NCBI GenBank assembly: GCA_013140575.1
Contig: JABFSN010000122.1
Coordinates: forward strand, 1 to 64,000
DNA: 64,000 bases
Direction: 5' to 3'
Origin: Phycisphaerales bacterium
GTDB lineage: Bacteria > Planctomycetota > Phycisphaerae > UBA1845
Positions 1 through 8,111 of the stretch are shown here, piece by piece (the first letter of the stretch is position 1; each line of letters starts with the position of its first letter). Below the pieces are notes generated by a model. It ran no database searches, had not been told where the DNA came from, and saw nothing but the letters and a program-made list of their open reading frames with translations. The translations under genes were made by a program, and so were the position numbers.

Positions 1-297
1 CGCTTGCCCGTGTCTTCATGCGGTCCGCTTACACGTCGATTTCCACGACCGCACTCCGACACCACGGACAACGGAGTACCGTTGTCCGTGCCACCCGCCG
101 ATCACGATGCCGTAGGAACATCCGCCGCCGGGCTTGTCGGCGTCCGTCGGGTGGCACGGGCAAGCGTACTCGCTTGCCCGTGTCTTCATGCGGTCCGCTT
201 ACACGTCGATTTCCACGACCGCACTCCGACACCACGGACAACGGAGTACCGTTGTCCGTGCCACCCGCCGATCACGATGCCGTAGGAACATCCGCCG
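1..297. repeat. Tandem 170-bp duplication carrying a double-hairpin repeat
   Basis: Bases 1-127 recur identically at 171-297, a 170-bp period. The unit holds a double-hairpin element complete at 149-266: it opens with GGGTGGCACGGGC, forms a hairpin around CAAGCG-TACT-CGCTTG, has a spacer of about 50 bases, then a second hairpin around CAACGG-AGTA-CCGTTG, and closes with CGTGCCACCC. The first copy is cut by the window edge. The same core recurs at 34178-34529 and 46334-46511, but here no CTAG-type terminal inverted repeats are visible. The duplicated segment runs into the 3' end of the mechanosensitive channel gene, whose stop codon (272-274) lies inside the second copy. Confidence 0.9.
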
Positions 298-2566
298 TCG
301 GGTCGGCTTCGTCGTTGGTCCGCGGCGGGCGCCGCCCGGTCTCGACCACGTCGTCCCGCGACGACGTCGCCGGCGGGCCGTCGTACTTGTGTACGATGGT
401 CCGATGCGGATAGGGCATCTCGATCCCCAGCTCGTCGAACCGGTTCTTAATCCGCCGCAGTAATTCGCGTTTGATGATCCATTGCTTCAGCGGCCGGGTC
501 TTGATGACGAACTTGATGACCACCGACGATTCGCCCAACTGATCGACCCCCAGCATCTCCGCGTCTTCCAGAATCATCATCCCGTAGGCCTCGTGGCGGC
601 GCATCTCGCCGGCCAGTTCCATCAGCACGGCCATCACCCGGTTGACGTCCTCGCGATAACCCACGTCGATGGCGAACACGGCCCGCGACCAGCCGTGCGT
701 CAGATTGCTCACCGAGGTGATCTGCCCGTTGGGGATGAAATGCACCACGCCCTCCAGGTCGCGCAGAATGGTCAGACGCAGCGTCACCCGTTCCACCAGC
801 CCGCTCGTGGTTCCGATCTGGATCACGTCGTTGATGCCGTACTGATTCTCCATCAGCATCATGAACCCGCTGAAATAATCGCGCACCAAGTTCTGCGCGC
901 CGAACGCGATGGCCAATCCCGCGACGGCCGCTCCGCCCAACAGCGGGATGATGTTCACCCCCACCTCGGCCAGCAGCATCAGGATGCCGCCGCCGATGAC
1001 GGCGATGTTGGCCGCGTTGTGGAACACGCCGACCAGCGTCCGCGCCCGGTTCTCACGTTCGTCCATGGTGCCGCGCTCGACGTGCCCGGCGATGAAATGC
1101 ACGATGCGCTTGTCCAACACCCGGGCCAGCCACAACAGCCCCAGCATGCCCAGCAGGATTCCGCCCAGCCGCGGACCGTGATCGACCGCCCATTTCAACA
1201 GATTGCCGGGTGCGAATGGGTTCTCCAGATGCTCGACCCTGCGATGCGCCGCATCGGCCTGCACGCGCTCCGCCTCGGCGGCCTCCAGCGCCGCGATGCG
1301 ATCGGCCTGCAAGCGCTCCATCTCGGCTCGGAACGCGTCGATCCGATCGACGCGGTCGTTCACTTCCTGCCGCGCCTCCAGCAGCCGCTGGCGGGCTTCG
1401 TCGGTTTTGGTCCACAGCTCCTGCAACGCCGATTGCGGGGCGCCCTCGGCCCATTTGGTGCGGGCCTCCTCGCTCAGCGTGCGTTGCGTCTCCTGGGCGT
1501 TGTCGGCCTTGCCCCGGGCGGTTTCGAGCAGTTTGCGCTCCAACTCGATGCCCGTGCGCACCGAATTGATCCGCTCGACGATGGATTCGACCTCGCGTTG
1601 GGCATGCTCGGCCCGCGACTCCTTCGCCTCCGCGTCCTTCTGGGCCTTGACCAGTTCGGGACTCGGCGGCTTCGCGGCCGCGGGCGGCGATGGAACGGAC
1701 GATCCGGGGGCGCCCGCCGGCGGTGGTCCGGTAGTGCCTGATGGTGGCACTGTTGAAAAGCCGGGCACCGTGATCGACGGCACCCCGGTCGACGGCGATT
1801 CCGTTTTGACCGGCGCCGCTCCGTTGGTCGGCGGCGCCGACTGCGGGGTCGTGGCCGGCGCGCCCGTCGTTGACGCGGGCGCCGTTCCGGCCGGTGAACC
1901 GGCGGGCGGCGGCGCGGCGTCCGGCTTCGACGCGGTTGCGGGCGGGTTCAGCAATCCCTCCAGCACGACCCGGTCCTGTTGAAGCTTTTCCTCCTGCGTT
2001 TGAATCTGCTGCTGCAGGGTCTTGCGTTCGGCGATGGCCAGGTCGAAGCGGTCCTTGGCCAGTTTCCACCGCGGCTCCAGCGCCGTCAGTTCCTCTTCCA
2101 GACGGACGGCTTCCGGAAGCTGACCCGAACCGGCGTCCGCCAGCTTCTGCAACTCCTTTTTCTTGTCGGTCTTCTCGACGTCGAGTTGTTGAAACTCGGA
2201 CTCCGCTCGGGCGTACTCGTTGTTCGGGTCTTCCAGTTTGCCGCGAAGTTCGTCGAGGTGTTTCTCCGTCTCCTCGATCGTGCGCTTCAATCGCGAGATG
2301 CGTTCCGCATCGGTTTCCGGCTCCTGCCCGGCGCTCGGCGACGAGGCCGGCGAGGCTGGGTCGCCTCCCCGCGGCTTGGCGGATTCTTGTGCATCACCGC
2401 GGGCACTGCCGGTAAACGCAACCGACGCGGCGGCGGCCAGGGCGACAATCGCGGCGGAACAACCTGTCGGTCGCGCCACGCTAATGGGCGAAAACGAGAA
2501 GAAGCGCCGGGTGCGACGACTCGGCGATGGCGAAAAATTCGACTCTCGTTTCATTTTTCGATGCAT
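272..2566 (-). CDS. MscS-family mechanosensitive ion channel with long periplasmic coiled-coil N-terminus
   Basis: A 764-residue protein with an N-terminal hydrophobic export segment (about residues 35-58). Heptad-rich coiled coil follows (about 80-205), then a Pro/Ala/Thr-rich linker (about 210-300), a second coiled coil (about 305-445) and the membrane core. The core has hydrophobic segments near 465-485 and 515-545, then the family's pore helix with GAAVAGLAIAFGAQNLVRD. The beta domain after it contains GINDVIQIG and FIPNGQI. Such channels open under membrane tension to release solutes during hypo-osmotic shock. The length and coiled coils resemble the large MscK/MscM-type members. ATGs at codons 1 and 5 are both possible starts. 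The last ten codons and the stop lie in a duplicated repeat segment, so the C-terminal tail (PTADVPTAS) is probably not conserved. Confidence 0.9.
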   Translation of the reverse strand: MHRKMKRESNFSPSPSRRTRRFFSFSPISVARPTGCSAAIVALAAAASVAFTGSARGDAQESAKPRGGDPASPASSPSAGQEPETDAERISRLKRTIEETEKHLDELRGKLEDPNNEYARAESEFQQLDVEKTDKKKELQKLADAGSGQLPEAVRLEEELTALEPRWKLAKDRFDLAIAERKTLQQQIQTQEEKLQQDRVVLEGLLNPPATASKPDAAPPPAGSPAGTAPASTTGAPATTPQSAPPTNGAAPVKTESPSTGVPSITVPGFSTVPPSGTTGPPPAGAPGSSVPSPPAAAKPPSPELVKAQKDAEAKESRAEHAQREVESIVERINSVRTGIELERKLLETARGKADNAQETQRTLSEEARTKWAEGAPQSALQELWTKTDEARQRLLEARQEVNDRVDRIDAFRAEMERLQADRIAALEAAEAERVQADAAHRRVEHLENPFAPGNLLKWAVDHGPRLGGILLGMLGLLWLARVLDKRIVHFIAGHVERGTMDERENRARTLVGVFHNAANIAVIGGGILMLLAEVGVNIIPLLGGAAVAGLAIAFGAQNLVRDYFSGFMMLMENQYGINDVIQIGTTSGLVERVTLRLTILRDLEGVVHFIPNGQITSVSNLTHGWSRAVFAIDVGYREDVNRVMAVLMELAGEMRRHEAYGMMILEDAEMLGVDQLGESSVVIKFVIKTRPLKQWIIKRELLRRIKNRFDELGIEMPYPHRTIVHKYDGPPATSSRDDVVETGRRPPRTNDEADPTADVPTAS

Positions 2567-3585
2567 GCGCTGACCGTATCGCGCCGTGCTACTTCGTCAA
2601 GACGACCCAAAATTCGATGTCCGTCCGGGGGTTCGTGACACTTTAGGCGACGATTGTATCAGCCCCGGGAGGGGCGGCTGTCGCTAGCCCACGGCGGAAG
2701 CCGTGGGAATGAACGACCGCATTCCCGTCCCAAGCCCCGGCAGGGGCGGCCGAGTTCAGGCCCGAACGCCCCTGCCGGGGCTACGGATCGATGTGGATCT
2801 CCGGATTCCCACGGCTTCCGCCGTGGGCTGACCACGAACGCCCCTGCCGGGGCTGAAGAACTGCCGCCGCAGGTGTCACGGACCCGTCGTCCGCGAGTCG
2901 GATTCGCACTCGCCGCGCGGTCCGATCGCGCCGTGGAAGTCGATCAGGCTGGGGCACGGTGCGTGTCGCGTCGGATTTCAGGTCGCCGCTCGATTTGGTA
3001 GACGCATGACTGTGGGCAATGAAGACGCGGTGACGATGGCTGACCAAATGCGGGTCCGCCTCGTTCGCGGTGCCGCGCGTATCCTACAGACTATCGAGTT
3101 TCTGAGTTACACGCGCGCCCAAATCATGGACCTGCGCGCCTCAACACAGTACACCCGGGCGCATTGAGTTTGAACAAGTTCGCCATCCCGTGCTGATCGC
3201 CTACGGCATATCCCTGGATCCGACCACGGTCGGTCGATTCCATAAACATAATGCTAATAAGCACTTACAACTGCTCCCAGCCCGGTCCGGCCCAACGAAT
3301 CCAGCCGAGGCGGCACTCGGGTCGCATTGGCACGCCGTTTGATAGAGCAACCCACGGCAGCCGACGAGTGATTTGCTGGTTCGATGCGCCTGAAAGTTCA
3401 AAATTGGGTTGGGGTGGCCCGGTCGTTGCGCGGCCGGGCTGAAACTCACGCCGCGGGGCGCGGAATTCTCTGGAAACGTGATCAACGCACAAAATGTACA
3501 TCCGAACGAGTCGTCGGCCATGTGTCCGGCGACCGTTGCTGTTGTAGACATTGGGTAAGTTTTGAATCTTGAAGGAAGGTTGGCA
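2567..3585. other. Intergenic region, about 1 kb, partly hairpin repeats
   Basis: The left part (2634-2860) is made of hairpin repeats built on AGCCCCGGCAGGGGC and GCCCACGGCGGAAGCCGTGGG. The rest shows no ORF with credible protein features on either strand; the short ORFs found are compositionally like noncoding DNA. Somewhere here lie the promoters of the two divergent flanking genes, but no clear -35/-10 pair was identified. Confidence 0.6.
2634..2782 (+). repeat. 149-bp dispersed hairpin repeat, copy 1
   Basis: This segment begins CGTGACACTTTAGGCGACG and contains three stem-loops: two built on AGCCCCGG-AGGGGC and one on CCCACGG-CGGAAG-CCGTGGG. An inverted copy of the same length lies at 50110-50258 with only scattered substitutions. 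The order of motifs (the GTGACACTTTAGGCGACGATTG end, then hairpins) is conserved, so it is a discrete element and not independent GC-rich hairpins. Confidence 0.85.
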
Positions 3586-5178
3586 ATGTTGAAGACGAAT
3601 CATACCACCAAAGACTCATTGATGTTCGCCATTGCGATCGGGGCCGCGTGGTTTCTCGCTCCCACGGCCGACGCACAGTTGCGGAGCCTCGAAGGTACGC
3701 GCGTCGCGCCGCCGATCGACCATGTCGTCCCCGCGCCGGGCACGCTGCGCTCGGACGAGATGATCCGACCCCAGGCGGCGGGCGGTGTGTGCGTGAACAG
3801 CGGCGATTGCTCGGAGCCCACGCCGATCTGCAACACGGGAATCGGCATGTGCGTGGATTGCCTCACGAACGCGGATTGTTCGGAGCCGAACGGCGTCTGC
3901 GATGTCATTAACGGCCTTTGCGTCGACTGCCTCGACTCGCCGACTCCCCAGTCGTGCCAGACGAACGTACTGCACGACACGACGACACCGAACACGACGA
4001 TCTGCGCGTTCTCGGATACGACCGCGCCGGGCGGTTCCACGCGCATTACCGACAATTTCATCCTTACCAGCAACGGTGAAATCCGCAGTGTGACGTGGCG
4101 GGGCATCATGGTTCAGCAGGTCGGCGCCGTCTTCAACGATTGCACGCCCACGCTTTCGCTTCCCGCCCAGGATAGCTGGACGATCCGCCTCTGGGAGGAT
4201 TCGAACGGTATCCCGACGACCCTCGTCGCCGGATTCACCAATGTGAATCCCGGCTCGCCGGGCACCTACACGCGTACGAATACCGGCGAGGTTTTGCAGA
4301 CCGCGGTTGGGAATTTTCTGGACAACGAAATGACCTACGTCTTCCCGGCGCCGATCGGCGTGTTCGCGCTGCGCAATTACTGGTTCGAGGCGTTCAACAA
4401 CGATGCCAGCAATACGTGCTTCTTCTGCTGGGAGGCGGCGAGCCCGAATACCGACCTCCTGAGCCTGCAGACGGCCGCGGTGCCCGCCGATCCCTACGTC
4501 CGGCCGGATGATGAAAACGCGTTCGACATGATGATGTGCCACGAATTCTGCTCGTACGGGCCGCTGCCGAATCCGCCGTTGATCACGGCCGAGCTGGTCA
4601 GCGCCCCGGACTTGGACACCAACTGCTGCACGTTCCGCTACAAGGTTCAAAACACCAATTCCCCCGGTGCCGGAGCGTTGGAGAAGTTCTGGATAGGGGT
4701 GGACAAGGGCAGCGGTGACGCGGCGTGCGGTGAAGGCATCGGGGACGGGCATATCACGCCGCCGCCGGGCTACACGGTATCCTATTGCAACACATGGGGC
4801 GGCGACGGATTCGCAATCTACGAATTCGAAGGCGGCTCCATCCCCGAAGGCGGCGAAGCGGTCGGACACATCACCCTGCACGCCAACGGCGTGACCCCCG
4901 ATGTTCTCGACACCAACAACACGGTCGTCGCCCGGGGCATTCGCCTGTGGGGGTCGCAGCTCGACGAAGTGGGTGATCCGCAGTGCGCCATCGGCGGCGG
5001 CAATTTCGGCCCGCTGGCGACCCTGGGCCAGGTGGGAAACTGGAGCCCGGGGAATAACGCGCTGTGCAACCTGATTCCGATTCCCGCGACGACGTTGGCG
5101 ACCAAGGTCGCGTTGACCGCGATCATCGCCATGATCGGCGTCGCACTGGCCCGCCGCGGACGCCTTGCGACGGCGTGA
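3586..5178 (+). CDS. Exported Cys-rich surface protein with C-terminal membrane anchor
   Basis: A 530-residue protein. The ATG at 3586 is chosen because GAAGGAAGG lies 6 bases upstream; an in-frame TTG at 3562 is less likely. A signal peptide (about residues 10-31, ending ADAQ) is followed by a short Cys-rich tract with two repeats of the type C-x-x-x-x-D-C-S-E-P-x-x-x-C (about 65-115), then a long beta-rich region of unknown family. The C-terminus is a hydrophobic helix ending in ARRGR, preceded by IPIPAT, which resembles a divergent member of the tripartite sorting signals at 11.2-16 kb. A surface-anchored protein is likely; function unknown. A strong terminator follows 41 bases after the stop. 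Confidence 0.75.
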   Translation: MLKTNHTTKDSLMFAIAIGAAWFLAPTADAQLRSLEGTRVAPPIDHVVPAPGTLRSDEMIRPQAAGGVCVNSGDCSEPTPICNTGIGMCVDCLTNADCSEPNGVCDVINGLCVDCLDSPTPQSCQTNVLHDTTTPNTTICAFSDTTAPGGSTRITDNFILTSNGEIRSVTWRGIMVQQVGAVFNDCTPTLSLPAQDSWTIRLWEDSNGIPTTLVAGFTNVNPGSPGTYTRTNTGEVLQTAVGNFLDNEMTYVFPAPIGVFALRNYWFEAFNNDASNTCFFCWEAASPNTDLLSLQTAAVPADPYVRPDDENAFDMMMCHEFCSYGPLPNPPLITAELVSAPDLDTNCCTFRYKVQNTNSPGAGALEKFWIGVDKGSGDAACGEGIGDGHITPPPGYTVSYCNTWGGDGFAIYEFEGGSIPEGGEAVGHITLHANGVTPDVLDTNNTVVARGIRLWGSQLDEVGDPQCAIGGGNFGPLATLGQVGNWSPGNNALCNLIPIPATTLATKVALTAIIAMIGVALARRGRLATA

Positions 5179-5218
5179 TCGCGACCGCGTCGAGTCGCCT
5201 GTTGGTTAGTGAAACCAA

Positions 5219-5251
5219 GCCCCCGGCGGACTTCCGCCGGGGGCTTTTTTT
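5219..5251 (+). terminator. Rho-independent terminator after the 3586-5178 gene
   Basis: A 12-bp perfect stem GCCCCCGGCGGA / TCCGCCGGGGGC with a two-base loop is followed directly by seven T residues. It is the clearest intrinsic terminator in the window. Confidence 0.92.
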
Positions 5252-5299
5252 CACCGGGACGGCGATCGCGGGGTCGGATTTGCGGGTCATAACCACCCG

Positions 5300-5425
5300 T
5301 GGTTCGCCGACGGCCGGCTCGCGTTCGATGGCCACGACGCGTTTGCCCATCTTGGCGGCATTGATGGCCGCATCCTGCCCGGCCGGCCCGGTGCCGATGA
5401 CCGCGAGGTCGTAATGGGAGTGCAT
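5300..5425 (-). pseudogene. sthA: N-terminal stub of a soluble pyridine nucleotide transhydrogenase (SthA-like)
   Basis: From an ATG at 5425 the first ~42 codons read as the N-terminus of an SthA-type flavoprotein: HYDLAVIGTGPAGQDAAINA, with the GxGxxG FAD/NAD-binding fold, then AAKMGKRVVAIERE and VGE where intact enzymes have VGG followed by the redox helix. After about residue 42 similarity stops, and the frame runs through the neighbouring terminator sequence. An intact protein is about 460 residues, so over 90% is missing. Whether the frame is still translated is unknown. It may be one side of a deletion or recombination breakpoint. The family call rests on motif recognition only. Confidence 0.7.
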
Positions 5426-5953
5426 ATCGGGCCCTTTCGCATCCGCCCCCCGGGGCGCGAACCGCCCGGGCGCGGAATCCCCATACGTCATCGACCCGCA
5501 GACCGACGGGGACCTTCGTTCGCAATCGGAGTTGTTCGCATGATTCCATTGAGGCCGAAGGCCTCGTCGTCCGTAGCCGGGGGTCAAGCGCAGCGTGACC
5601 CCCGGTACGTCGATCGTCGCAATCCATTTCACCCCGAAGGGGTGGTCGTCATTACGACGACCCACGACATCGACGCCACGACGACCCCTTCGGGGTCGGA
5701 TTCCCCGCGGGCGACGTTCCGGGGGTGTCGGCCGCTCCCGCGACCTCCACCCCCGGCTACTCACGAACAGGCCCTCGGCCTGAATCGCGGCACCAACAGA
5801 AACGTGCATCGGCTCATCGACCCGACGCCTTCTCGGCACCACCCGTCGCGCTTGGCTGGTGCGAGAATCCCTTCTCGCACTCACCTTTGCGGGAATCCCT
5901 TCCCGCGCAAGCGCCCGACGCGCCGTGAGCCGCAGGCCTTAGCCCGCGGGCTT
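5426..5953. repeat. Intergenic block of assorted hairpin repeats
   Basis: No credible gene is seen. The block holds stem-loops built on CCGGGGGTCA / TGACCCCCGG (5578-5606) and on ACCCCGAAGGGGT (about 5631-5643, recurring inverted near 5687-5698 around a GACGACC...GACGACC segment), plus GGGGGTGTCGG with its complement near 5728-5755. The GTGCGAGAATCCC hairpin family is at 5859-5908. AGCCGCAGGCCTTAGCCCGCGGGCTTTT at the right edge (about 5930-5955), partly palindromic, could act as a weak terminator. Confidence 0.6.
5859..5908. repeat. Double hairpin repeat of the GCGAGAATCCCTTCTCGC family, copy 1
   Basis: Two adjacent small stem-loops: GCGAGAATCCCTTCTCGC within 5859-5880 and GCGGGAATCCCTTCCCGC within 5889-5908. 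Both have the loop core AATCCC flanked by inverted arms. Further copies of the pair or its first half lie at 8129-8150, 12250-12297 and 14721-14770. Confidence 0.8.
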
Positions 5954-7057
5954 TTACGAATTGGGCTTTGGATCGTCCTGTCTCCGCAAATCGCGCATCA
6001 ACGCGGCGAACGCCTTTTCAAATTCGTCTTCTGTTTTCCATTTCGAGAAATTCGTCGGAATGTGAAACTCGCGGATTTTTTGCGCCAGGTCTTCGCCGGT
6101 ATCATGGTCAAGGCATTCCCACGCCTGAATCTTGGCGTACGGAACCAACGCGATCGGAAAGAGCACGTCCTTCCCTGTTTCCTTTTCCTTTTTCCGTGCC
6201 TTCTTGATCTCCCGAATGACCCATTCGCTGTTCATGCTGTACTCGGACAGCACAAGCAAGAGCCGATCGTGCAAACGGATGGCCTCGTCAATCTGCCGCT
6301 CGCTCTTTCGTCCGCCGCGCATGTCCTCCGGAGCAAACCACACGCGCAGCTTTTCGGCCTGAAGGCGGGCGTGCAACCGCCGCGCGAAGGCGTCGTCCTT
6401 GCCGCTGTAGCTGATGAAACAGGAATAGAACTGGATCGGCTGCATCTGCCCGATGAGTGAGGGCAGGTACTCGATCAACACCTCCGGCACGCCGCAGCCC
6501 CGTAAGAAGGCCTCCGGTATCCTGCCCTTCGACTTGAAAAGAGTGTCCACACCAACGGTACTCGGCGCATGGTGGACGATGGTCTCAAGGTTTTTCGCAT
6601 CGGATAGATCGACGTCGTCAAAGGTAGTGAATATCGAGAGCGCCTTGTCAAAGTCGGCTCCGCGCAGATCGGCACCGGTCAGGTTGGCCTCCAACAGGGT
6701 GACCCCGTTCAGCTTGGCCCCGTTCAGGTTGGCCCTGCTTAGGTTGGCCCGGCGCAGGTCGGCCCCGCGCAGGTCGGCCCCGCGCAGGTCGGCCCCGCGC
6801 AGGTCGGCCCAGGGCAGGTTGGCCTCGCGCAGGTCGGCGCAGTGCAGGTTGGCGTGGTTCAGGTTGGCACGGTTCAGGTTGGCCTCGTTCAGCTTGGCCC
6901 TGTAGAGGCTGGCCCCGTTCAGGTTAGCCAGGCTTAGTTCGGCACCGCGCATGTCGGCCCAGCGCAGGTCGAGCCGTGCCATCTGATGGTGTTCTCGCCA
7001 CTTGGCGATGGCCACACTGCCTTTCTTGACGATTTCGACATGTTCCGGATTGGCCAT
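5954..7057 (-). CDS. Pentapeptide-repeat protein with C-terminal TIR domain
   Basis: A 367-residue protein; the ATG at 7057 starts the conserved part, although the frame is open further upstream. Residues 1-28 are a charged leader. Residues about 29-136 are some 20 pentapeptide repeats (A(D/N)LxxA), predicted to form a quadrilateral beta helix. A linker with IPEAFLRGCGVPEVLIEYL (about 180-200) precedes a TIR domain (about 210-330). The TIR has YSCFISYSGKD at its start and SEWVIREI, with E283 at the position of the catalytic glutamate of TIR NAD-cleaving enzymes. Bacterial TIR domains often act in NAD-depleting defence. The pentapeptide part may be a scaffold or sensor. No partner gene lies in the same operon; a decayed toxin-antitoxin pair lies upstream on the same strand. 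Confidence 0.9.
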   Translation of the reverse strand: MANPEHVEIVKKGSVAIAKWREHHQMARLDLRWADMRGAELSLANLNGASLYRAKLNEANLNRANLNHANLHCADLREANLPWADLRGADLRGADLRGADLRRANLSRANLNGAKLNGVTLLEANLTGADLRGADFDKALSIFTTFDDVDLSDAKNLETIVHHAPSTVGVDTLFKSKGRIPEAFLRGCGVPEVLIEYLPSLIGQMQPIQFYSCFISYSGKDDAFARRLHARLQAEKLRVWFAPEDMRGGRKSERQIDEAIRLHDRLLLVLSEYSMNSEWVIREIKKARKKEKETGKDVLFPIALVPYAKIQAWECLDHDTGEDLAQKIREFHIPTNFSKWKTEDEFEKAFAALMRDLRRQDDPKPNS

Positions 7058-7257
7058 GACCACCTTCCACGGAGTCACTCTTCTCCCACTACGCTGACCG
7101 CCGGGTACGGCGCGTTCTACCCGCCGATTCTTTCTACCCATCTGCGAAATCCGTGCAATCTGCGGATCATCCTCTCCCTTCGCGCCTTTGCGCCTTGGCG
7201 TGAGGCGATTCGTCCGCGCCGGGGACGTGCGGCGGGCGTGAATCGGCTTGGCGGCGT

Positions 7258-7512
7258 TCACACATCGTCCGTGGAGGTCCACGGGTGGTCCGCTGGCGTC
7301 CCCGGTCGGGTTGGGGAGGCCCCCGGATCGTCAGGGGAACCCCCCGGATTGGCCGGGGAGGCCCCCGGATCGTCGGGTGACGCCACCGGATGAGCAAGCT
7401 CGGTGAACGCTTCCGTGGGGATGAGGACTCGCCCGAACAGCCGGGAGAGGATGTCAACGTGTCCGATCGCAACGAGATAGCTCAGCGGCGAGCTGTCGGC
7501 GACCACGATCAT
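7258..7512 (-). pseudogene. Truncated PIN-domain (DUF3368-type) toxin with Pro-rich repeat tail
   Basis: The first ~45 residues (MIVVADSSPLSYLVAIGHVD, then LIPTEAFTELAHP) match the N-terminus of DUF3368-type PIN toxins, which use a UPF0175 antitoxin. The first acidic active-site residue is the D in VVADSS. Intact toxins are about 155-165 residues. Here, after residue 46, the frame passes into a low-complexity run of DPGASP / NPGGSP-like units to a stop at residue 85, and the rest of the PIN fold is absent. The ATG overlaps the antitoxin stop in an ATGA, the usual arrangement for such pairs. Probably inactive as a nuclease. Confidence 0.8.
7284..7395. repeat. Short degenerate tandem repeats in the truncated toxin tail
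   Basis: A GC-rich run of imperfect 18-24-base units of the type GGGGAGGCCCCCGGATCGTC alternates with GGGGAACCCCCCGGATTGGC. On the minus strand in the toxin frame it encodes the Pro/Gly/Ser/Ala-rich tail. Units keep the reading frame, but the toxin homology ends where the repeat begins. Confidence 0.6.
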
Positions 7513-7787
7513 GAGTGCCGGTCGCCGAATACGCGGTCCAGCGTTCGTCGGTCGGCCTCGAGGTCATCAAGGCCATAGTTCCAGTGCACGCCGCGTGAGC
7601 CCAGCCACTCTTCGGTCTCATACCGCGAGTCGAATCCCAAAAGACGGCGAACCGTGCCGATGCCGAGCTTGCCCGCGCGATACCCCTCCATGACCAACGC
7701 CTCCAGCGCGGCACGGTCGAGATTGTCACCCCAAGCCCGCCGAAGGGCGGCGGCCGCGTCGTCGGGGATTTGAAGGTGGATGGTCAT
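7509..7787 (-). CDS. UPF0175-family antitoxin
   Basis: A 92-residue protein starting MTIHLQIPDDAAAALRRAW. It has the helix-turn-helix-like segment ALEALVMEGYRAGKLGIGTV and the conserved core RLLGFDSRYETEEWL typical of UPF0175 antitoxins. It appears full length. GGAGAGAG lies 9 bases before the ATG. Its stop overlaps the start of the downstream PIN toxin by four bases. It would normally bind and inhibit the toxin and autoregulate the operon; as the toxin is truncated, it may be an orphan. It is divergent from the methyltransferase at 8112. Confidence 0.85.
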   Translation of the reverse strand: MTIHLQIPDDAAAALRRAWGDNLDRAALEALVMEGYRAGKLGIGTVRRLLGFDSRYETEEWLGSRGVHWNYGLDDLEADRRTLDRVFGDRHS

Positions 7788-8111
7788 GGGACGCTCTCTC
7801 CGTGGGACGCCCGACGCCGCGGCGGCGGTCCGTTGCCGCGACGCGGTCCATCCGGGGGCGGCGAACTCACGTTCGAATTTCCGCGGCCCGTTACCATGCC
7901 GTTTTGTCCTCTACGCCGACGGGCTACCGCCCATTGTCCCCCAATATGGTTATTGTACCATCAACTCCTCCACGGAAGCCAGCGGCTTGCGCGAGGGATC
8001 ACGATATTGGGCGTCGAAACCTCCAGCGACGAAACGGCCGTGGTCGGCGCGGACCTTAACCACGCGATCGTGGTGCCCCATCCCTCGCGCAGCGCGGGGT
8101 CGGGGAATCCT

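Noticed and set aside
482-1741. Long plus-strand frame (419 codons) opposite the mechanosensitive channel
   Set aside because: It is a mirror frame of a well-supported gene with high GC; its product has only His/Gln/Arg/Leu-rich composition and no motifs.
8009-8060. A TsaD-like string (ILGVETSSDETA) in the plus-strand frame upstream of the methyltransferase domain
   Set aside because: Only about 12 residues resemble the TsaD N-terminus; the conserved LSNVVASQ continuation is missing and the region overlaps repeat-type DNA. The opposite strand also reads as protein-like there (VAGGFDAQYRDPSRKPLASV), so neither is trusted.
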